NCBI RefSeq assembly: GCF_039555335.1
Contig: NC_092647.1
Coordinates: forward strand, 6,896,608-6,960,607
Source: Amphiura filiformis
Taxonomy: Eukaryota; Echinodermata; Ophiuroidea; Amphilepidida; Amphiuridae
DNA length: 64,000 bases
Direction: 5' to 3'
Position numbers and translations under genes: made by a program. The notes under the pieces are model-generated. The model was given only the letters and a program-made list of their open reading frames with translations. It ran no database searches and was not told the origin of the DNA. This document shows, piece after piece, positions 57,144 to 64,000 of the stretch (positions are counted from its first letter, which is position 1; every line of letters starts with the position of its first letter).

Positions 57144-57726
57144 CTGTCAACAGGGATGGAAACAAGCACTGACATTATTTCCTGTAACTGTTTAAACATT
57201 TCCTGAACATGTGTATTTCCCTATACTTTGTACATGCAAGATCCAAGCAAAATTTCCTGATTTCCTCTGAAGATTTACATCCCTGAATTTACATCCCTAC
57301 ATGTATGTCAAAATAAATAAGTAGGACTTTACTCGTCCACCTGTTAACAGAGATGAAAACAAGCACTGACATTATTTCCTGAAACTGCTTTAACATTTCC
57401 TGAAACTGTGTATTTCCCTATACTTTGTACAGGGAAGATCCAAGCAAAATTTCCTGATTTCCTCTGCAGATTTACATCCCTGAATTTACATCCCTACATG
57501 TATGTCAAAATAAATAAGTAGTTACCGTACTCGTCCACCTGTCAACAGGGATGAAAACAAGCACTGACATAATTTCCTGAAACTGCTTTAACATTTCCTG
57601 AAAATGTGTATTTTCCTATACTTTGTACAGGGAAGATCCAAGCAAAAATTCCTGAAATCAGGAAATTTCCTGAAGATTTACATCCATGTGTCAAAATAAA
57701 TCACTAGTCACATATACCGTATTTCG
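57134..57726. repeat. Three tandem 197-base repeats starting in GAMT exon 2
   Basis: Units start at 57134, 57331 and 57529, each with ACTCGTCCACCTGT(C/T)AACAG, AAAACAAGCACTGACAT, TACTTTGTACA(G/T)G and TGTCAAAATAAAT. The first 10 bases of unit 1 are the start of real GAMT exon 2; the other two carry copies of its acceptor. Confidence 0.88.
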
Positions 57727-58063
57727 TCGAATAGTCGCCCCCCTCAAATAAACGCCCCCCACCACTTTTTTCAAACAAGATGTTTCAAAAATTCCGATAT
57801 TTCCATGCTATCTTGTGTAGTAAGCTTACCAAGTTGCTCACATGGTCGCGAGTACATGTAGCAGCAATAAATGACTAAAATCTGCATCCGAACCCGGAAG
57901 TGAACCAAAAGTCAGTGTCAAAAGGTCATAGTTCGTCATTTTAGCGTGACTTTTAAGCTTACCTAATGAATTTAACGGGAATTTTCGTGCTAAAAATGAC
58001 CTCTAATAAACGCCCTTGGGAAAATGTAACGCCCCCGGGGGCGTTTATTCAACGAAATACGGT
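57716..58063. mobile_element. Foldback MITE
   Basis: ACCGTATTTCGTCGAATAGT and TTATTCAACGAAATACGGT pair; AAATAAACGCCCCCC and AATAAACGCCC copies lie inside. TA flanks both ends. Confidence 0.82.
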
Positions 58064-59099
58064 AAAGTTTTCTGACGAGTAAAAGTAAAAAAATATTTTT
58101 GACCACATGTGGAGACACTTCCGGGTCAATCATGCATTGTCAGGTGATGTTTTCCCAGGCATTGCCATGGCTGTGCGGATTCAGCCAATGAGAGCTAGCT
58201 GCCCTCTCTCAGCTAAATTATATTGGGATTCAGGTTCCTCCCTCCTCAGTACGCTGTCGAATAGAAATTGGGTTGAGTATTTTCGCTCTTATCTTGGAAT
58301 CCCCCTTTTTATTGATTTTCCTGGGTTGTTTGTTTTCCTGTGGCCTCAATTTGAAATTGGGGGAGGTCAGCGTAAAAAATGTGCCATGACACAAAAGACA
58401 ATGTTTGGAGGTCCATTTATGTATAAAGGGAACCCCTAGGCTACAACTTGCTTCAAAAGATCCAGGACCAACTTGGGGTCAGAACTCCAAAAGTAAACAT
58501 AATTTTATTGTCCACTTTTTCATTTTGCCATTGGTGACACTATCTATGGCATTCTCAAAAAGGGGCAAAGAATTGAATTACGTTAGTTCAATTTTATTGT
58601 TGAGCCTATAGGCCTATTACGGTACTTACAATTGATTGTCGGGAGTGTAACATTTTGGTCGAGCTATGAAAACTGAAGTGGTAGGAGAAAATTAGATGCA
58701 GGGAATTGCCAGTCTCCAGTAAATGCGCCGTATGATATCACCATTTTACCACATAGTTTAAGGGTCGGTTCATAGTGAATATTCGAAGGCGAATATTCGG
58801 CTTCGAATACGTTTTGGGCGTCAAAATATATGCGGCTTCGAATATAAAACTATGAACCGGAGAAAGATATATTTCTACAATTCACAGCGTTGCCCTACTG
58901 TTAACAAGTATTGCCCGTTGACCAAGGAAAGCAAAATTTAGAGAATTTCCTTAACGAAGTAAATAAAATCATAATAGGTAAACTCCATTGAACTATTGTC
59001 ATGATTTAATGTCTATATAAATGGGTCTAAATAGGAGCAGTGGCGTAACCAGTGGGGGCCGGGGGGATGCAAGCTGCCCCCCGGAAAAAAACCCTGGAA

Positions 59100-59330
59100 G
59101 AGTAAAAAATTGGGAAGGGGAAAAGGGGGAAAGAGAGAAAAAGAGGGAAGGGAAGAGAAAGGGGAAAGAAGAGAAAAAAGGGGAAGGGAGAAGAGAAAAA
59201 AGGGAAAGAAAGAGGGAAGAGAAAGGGGAAAGAAGAAAAGAAAAAGGGAAAAAAAAGGGGAAGGGAGAAGAGAAAAGGGGAAGGGACTCAAGGGAGAAGA
59301 GAAAAGGGAAAGAAAGAGAGAAGAAGATCT
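59100..59330. repeat. Purine-only minisatellite
   Basis: Nearly unbroken G/A sequence with GGGAAAGAAGAGAAAAAGGG-like units. The long Lys/Glu/Arg frames through it are compositional artefacts. Confidence 0.9.
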
Positions 59331-59589
59331 ATAGGCCTACTACTTTCATTGTGAAATTTGTACTCTGAAACACTGATATTTTCTAATATGCCAAAAACCA
59401 GGAGCTTCATGGCGCTCAGCCCCTTGACCCCCGCCTGGGCTTTGCCCCTGGACCCCGTAGTAGACCCCACCGACTCCACCCGCTTAACGCTTTTGGGGCA
59501 TTTACGACCTGCCTGTAACAGGCGCGGAGGTTGACCCATACCTTCTTGTATGTTTCAACTGCAAAGCAAATCAAGAAATTAATGAGTCA

Positions 59590-59641
59590 ATAGATATAAA
59601 TAAATAAAAATAAATAAATAAGTCAATAAATACATAAATAA

Positions 59642-59713
<72 letters not shown>

Positions 59714-59745
59714 ATATAAATAAATAAATAAATATATCAATATCA
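59590..59745. repeat. TAAA microsatellite
   Basis: About 35 tandem TAAA units with few interruptions. The Ile/Phe/Tyr/Leu frame on the minus strand is an artefact. Confidence 0.95.
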
Positions 59746-59831
59746 TAAGATATGATTGAAGCGACGACAAATATGACAGCCCTCACAAGTGTTATATATG
59801 AGACCACCCACGGTGACCAACCAAATATATA

Positions 59832-61209
59832 TATGGCTCAAAATAAGCTAAGGTGTCATAAAAGTGTAACACACAATTATTTTTCCAGCTCTTTTCTTTT
59901 GGTCTCCAACCAGGTTTAAATTATAGTATGCACATATATCGCTTCATAATACACTAAAAGAAAGATAAGTTATAGACCATTTACTTCACAAATTTAATTT
60001 TCTAGCCCTTGCGTCGTTATATTTGACAGACACAATTTTGATGATTTTCTGCAATCAAATAAAAATTTATAAAGTATTACATAAGGTATTTTGTGGTTAT
60101 TTAGGTGTAGGACCTACAGCAACTGATTGTGGAAAAAAATGTGTCCAAAAATTACAATAAGGAGGATAAATTGTTATAAATAAAATATGTGTGTCCGTCA
60201 AGCCATAACATACGCAAGATGTCTGTCAAATGTAACATACAGAATAATAATTTGGCAAAAACAGTAGTTCAAGATGGGAAATTGAATAAAGATCACATGC
60301 AGTTTATAAATCACATGTTTTAAAACACTTTTATAAACTCTAAACTATCATCATAATGTGAACATCAAGTGATTTTTTATTTTTTTAAACGTATTGCGTA
60401 TTTTACTTTTGACAGACACATACAAATCTTGCGTATGTTGCTTGCGTATAAATGTTTGACAGACAACACTTAACAATGGATTGTGTCATCAAAAAGCTTC
60501 TCCTCACAAAGTGATAGTGCCACAAAGCTAGGTGGAGCTAACTGCTATGTCATGTAGCATAATTAGCTGTATCACCCTAGTTTAGCAGGAATTACAACAC
60601 CGTCTTGCGTATGTTACTATTTGACAGACATTTCAAGAAAAATTTTAAAATTGTTATATGTTCAAAAAAGATGGCAGCCACTTACAAATTGATTATAATA
60701 TGGAGAAATGAAGTTATTTACAATAGATTTACCCTTTAGTTTATGCTTCAAGTCTTTGTTTATAAAAACTGAGGGACTTCAAAATCAATCAAAAGTTTGA
60801 CAGACAATAGTAACATACGCAAGGCAAACTTTTAAATCCTTTTTTTGATCTGTTAACTTATAATTCATAATGCCTCTTTCTGTGTTTTTTGATTGATTTA
60901 CTGCACCATTTTGGGAAACAGGTCACATGAATTTCTATAAGGATCCATAAAAAAAATTAAAAGCTGTTGAAAAAAGGTGTCTCTTGGCATGTTACAAATA
61001 AAAGTGTAAAAATAGGCATTTTTACAGCTATTTTTTATTATTTTTATTATTTAGAGTGAAAGGATTTTACTTAAATTGTGTATGCTATGTCTTTACTACC
61101 TAAACTTGCCACTAAACTAGCAAATATTCCATTTCTATAATTATTATTTGAAAAAAAAGATGTCAAAATATATGGCTATAATATGACACCTTAGCATATT
61201 TTGAGCCAT
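59832..61209. mobile_element. 1.38 kb TIR element with internal GACAGACA motifs
   Basis: TATGGCTCAAAATAAGCTAA and the inverse of the right end (CTTAGCATATTTTGAGCCAT) match over about 28 bases, including GGTGTCATA. Inside, TTTGACAGACA and GCGTATGTTAC words recur on both strands at about 60018, 60190, 60400, 60460, 60610 and 60800. No coding frame. Confidence 0.78.
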
Positions 61210-61978
61210 CTGTCGAGTTCAACAAAATTCAACTCCTACAAATATATTTCAGGTGAATACTTTTTTCATTGGCTGATATCCACTTGAGATCGGTATCATC
61301 AAAGTAGTATTGCTCTCATTTCATGATTCATTGAGCAATCAATTTTGGCATTTGACCGAAATACGCGTCAAAAGATAAAAGGTCTCTGTTCGAACTTGTG
61401 TAGGCCTACATTGCTAGGGCCTAAATGTGTTTTAATGCCTGATTCACAAATTATAGAAATAAACAAGAATTTATTTTAAAAGAACACGCAATGATATGGT
61501 ACCAACGCTCGTGGTTTTGGTTGTTCTACATAGTTTATGAAGATATTCATTGCAAAGCGCTATATATCCATTCCTACATATTACTTATTTTGCCCTCTTA
61601 ATTATTAATTATAATTATGAATTTGACTGATAACAACGCATTACATCTTTATTCCGCCCAAAATAACATCGTTTATAGGTGCCAAAAGCGTCAAAGAATT
61701 CCGCTAGTGCGGAAAAGATGACAAAAATGGGTGAACCTCCATGGCAAATGCATTTTATATCAATAACCAATGATTTACCACCCCCCCCCCCCAGACCCTC
61801 ACACATCCTCCGCCAGGGACAGATGCATATGGGGACCTAGAACTGGGGCCAAACATTATTTATGTAAAACCGGGGTGGAGGCATAAATCTGAATTTGGAG
61901 TATGGAAACATTCACTTGTACATTTAGGTTATGTTTGTAAGCCTAAATATCATATTATTTGCATAAAACATTACTTAC

Positions 61979-62087
61979 CATCACTACAGCATTGGAATGC
62001 TATTGCCTGCCAGGCATTTTCCTTTATTTTCATAGCATATAAAAATGGGTATGCTTGTACTGCACTAATAAAGGGCACACCACTAAA
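61979..62087 (-). pseudogene. Possible MADF-domain exon fragment
   Basis: On the minus strand an open stretch reads VPFISAVQAYPFLYAM, then KIKENAWQAIAFQCCSDG, and ends at a good donor (GTGATG before GTAAGTAATG). The spacing of YP-LY and ENAW-IA resembles MADF/Myb-SANT-like DNA-binding domains found in Adf-1-type proteins and as partners of PIF/Harbinger transposases. The usual 10 or so residues between LY and KENAW are missing and no other exon was found. It lies inside a 4.1 kb inverted-repeat pair, so a transposon origin is possible. Confidence 0.35.
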
Positions 62088-62340
62088 TCAATGCGCCATT
62101 TGTGTAACCCTAATGAGTTCCGGTAAAATACAGAAACTATTTGAGGCTTTAGACTTATTAATCAGAAAGAGTGTAGATCTTATAGCTTAAATAAAAGTGG
62201 AAAGCCTATACATAAATTTGAGTCACCAAAAAAGACGCATTTTTATCATTATTGAGAAAATAGGTACGCGAATTAAAAAATGGCAGAATCGGGTTTGCAG
62301 TCTTGAGAGCATGTCAAAACACCAAAAAAATTACGCTCTT

Positions 62341-62652
62341 TTTGGAAAAAAAATCCATATCTTCAATATGAAAGGGCAAAATGTTCAATTGATCGTCGGC
62401 TTTTCCTCCCAGCTACATACACTTTAGATTTATAATATTTACTTCGAGGACTGTTATATATCAATATGTGAAAAATATCAAATTTTAATAATTTGTCATG
62501 AAATTTGTATTATATCGTGAATTTCAAAAAATGAAAATTATTTGATATCAGAAAGACATTCTTCGTATTCATAATGTAATTCGATATGTCTGATGTGCTC
62601 TCATGTCCCACAAAAATACTGTCGAAACGCTCAAAACGCTCATTCCAGATGC
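62341..62652. mobile_element. Half copy of the 47318 foldback family
   Basis: From AAATCCATATCTTCAATATG through CAATTGATCGTCGGCTTTTC to CTGTCGAAACGCTCAAAACG and a final CCTTAA, it matches the right half of the 47318 element. It starts at that element's centre and ends at TTAA. Confidence 0.82.
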
Positions 62653-64000
62653 CTTAATTTTCATTGGGGATTTTTGAAATCATCGTTCGTTGAACGATAT
62701 TCAGGTGACCTCGAGCCTTTCATATAAATCAATAGTATCTCACTATCAGTTGCGCGATATTTAATCCGGTTCAACTCGGCGTGTCATCATATTTTATTCG
62801 TTGCCGTATATATTTTGACGTCACAAAAAGTATTCGCAGCCGAATATTCGCCTTCGAATATTCACTTTGAACCAGCCTTAACCCAGCGTTTGCAAAGACT
62901 ATTTCGGGGTTTTCAATCAGCGTTTTACGATACAATTTGCCGGCCAGGATCGGCGTAAAAGTGCTAAAAATACGTCTCGGACATGAAAGATGACATTAAA
63001 ACTATCCTAAATTTTCTTAAAAACCTGAAAAATGTGGAATAATGAAATATTTGATCGGCATTTCTTTTTGACCGGAGTCGGGTAACAGGAAACTGGGAAT
63101 TTGTGTAAAAACAGAAATGTTGAAAAATATTGAGGGCGTTCTACTCAGCAAATGTTTATCTTACAATGGCTTTAAGGGACCCTTCACAAATAATTGTAAC
63201 AGAGAGCCTGATGCAAAAAGAAAAATTCACATATTTTTTTCAGTCAGGGCCCGGCCGGCCCCCCTTTCAGACCTAAGGCTAAAATCACTTTCAGCCCCCC
63301 CCATCTTTTGGCCATTGATAAATGAACATCAAGTCAACCCCATATATGTGAGTGGACGCGGCGAATCAGCCGTAAACTCGGCAAATTGTATTCTGAGTTA
63401 AAGTGTAATGTATGTGAAGGTCGTATTCATAGGTGTATCAATTCGTTGCGACAAGTATCTTATCAAACGCTGTTTAAATCAATCAATAATACTACTGCTG
63501 AAGAGAAAAATAAGGCGTTTTGGGTCAAGCTGGGAGAAAAAAATCCCAGGTCGACCAAAAATAGCGTATCGCACACGATAGACCACCTAAGTTATCGTAA
63601 ATCGGTTTCTCCCAGGTCGACCGTAAATTTTGGGTTGCCACATTCCCGCCACATTCGGCCCATAAGCGCCAGGATTTTTAGCCAAGTCAACCCATGACAA
63701 GCATGCAAATAGCCCTACATACGTGCCCGACCATGGCGATATAGGGGCCTACTACATGTGATGAGTATAAACCATTGAACGGCATTCATTCATAACTTTG
63801 TGCAAGCGCCGGTGTCAGCTGTGACTTCCGACATCAGTTTCAGTGTCTTGGCATCTAAATTAATTCAGTCATAAGCCCGGGTCATAAGCCTCTCATTTCA
63901 GTCGTATAAATTTAATAGAGCAGGCCCTATTCTTGTTTTAGTTTGCAAAATACAGAGGCAGATATAGTCCCGGGATATAGTCATACTTCCAAGTTTTCTT

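Larger units (their letters stand above)
58757..62882. mobile_element. 4.1 kb inverted-repeat pair, possible DNA transposon
   Basis: About 85-120 bases at 58760 (TTAAGGGTCGGTTCATAGTG, ATATTCGAAGGCGAATATTC) recur inverted at 62815-62880 (GAATATTCGCCTTCGAATAT, TTTGAACCAGCCTTAA). TTAA flanks both. The interior holds other repeats, two simple repeats and the MADF-like exon, but no transposase frame. It may be one large element or two separate MITEs of one family in opposite directions. Confidence 0.55.
57727..64000. other. Right end of the window, repeats and unassigned sequence
   Basis: Outside the listed elements, 62883-64000 is mixed sequence with a small CCCAGGTCGACC repeat (63545 and 63612) and an open frame at 63386-63697 without recognisable domain. 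GAMT exon 1 is not found here. Confidence 0.5.

Noticed and set aside
59021-59368. Lys/Glu/Arg-rich open frames on the plus strand
   Set aside because: They come from the purine-only minisatellite at 59100-59330; composition alone explains the lack of stops.
59571-59807. Ile/Phe/Tyr-rich open frame resembling a membrane protein
   Set aside because: It is the TAAA microsatellite read on the minus strand.
63386-63697. 103-residue open frame starting MYSELKCNVCEGRIHRC
   Set aside because: Cysteine spacing does not form a known zinc finger, no splice sites frame it, and it contains a short internal repeat.

Overview
This is a 64 kb piece of an AT-rich, intron-rich animal genome. Small exons sit in long introns packed with inverted-repeat (foldback) DNA transposons, a tRNA-derived SINE, and tandem repeats. 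The protein families, the conserved intron positions and the style of repeats fit a marine invertebrate deuterostome (echinoderm, hemichordate or cephalochordate-like). I cannot name the species from sequence alone.

Three host protein genes are supported. (1) WDSUB1, minus strand, 19573 to 5953: WD40 repeats, a SAM domain and a C-terminal U-box, rebuilt from 11 coding exons into an unbroken 510-residue protein. (2) An hnRNP A1/A2B1/A3-type RNA-binding protein, plus strand, 21567 to 36513: two RRMs and a glycine-rich tail with an M9-like nuclear import signal, in 9 coding exons. One base appears to be missing in RRM2. (3) GAMT (guanidinoacetate N-methyltransferase), minus strand, 57143 to 54261: the last three exons are present and the first coding exon is not seen. 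WDSUB1 and the hnRNP gene are head to head, about 2 kb apart. The hnRNP gene and GAMT face each other across about 18 kb without a recognisable protein gene. The three genes have unrelated jobs (probable ubiquitin ligase, pre-mRNA processing, creatine synthesis) and nothing suggests a shared pathway.

Layout: 1-5950, intergenic, several foldback elements. 5953-19573, WDSUB1; its intron 1 holds a tandem duplication that copies the exon 1 splice donor, plus a 2.8 kb composite insertion with a higher-order satellite. 19574-21566, head-to-head intergenic region. 21567-36513, hnRNP gene, with a 1.9 kb palindrome in intron 1 and a SINE in intron 4. 36514-54260, hnRNP 3' region and intergenic repeats, including a foldback element carrying a canonical histone 3' stem-loop. 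54261-57143, GAMT 3' exons plus a decayed copy of its exon 2. 57144-64000, repeats: tandem copies of the GAMT exon 2 splice acceptor and a pair of long inverted repeats 4.1 kb apart that enclose a possible MADF-domain exon.

I found no convincing new biological system. The most unusual items are the histone stem-loop in a foldback element, the duplicated splice sites next to real exons, the giant palindrome, and the inverted-repeat pair with its internal MADF-like exon. No reverse transcriptase, retrovirus-like element, CRISPR array, rRNA or tRNA gene was recognised.
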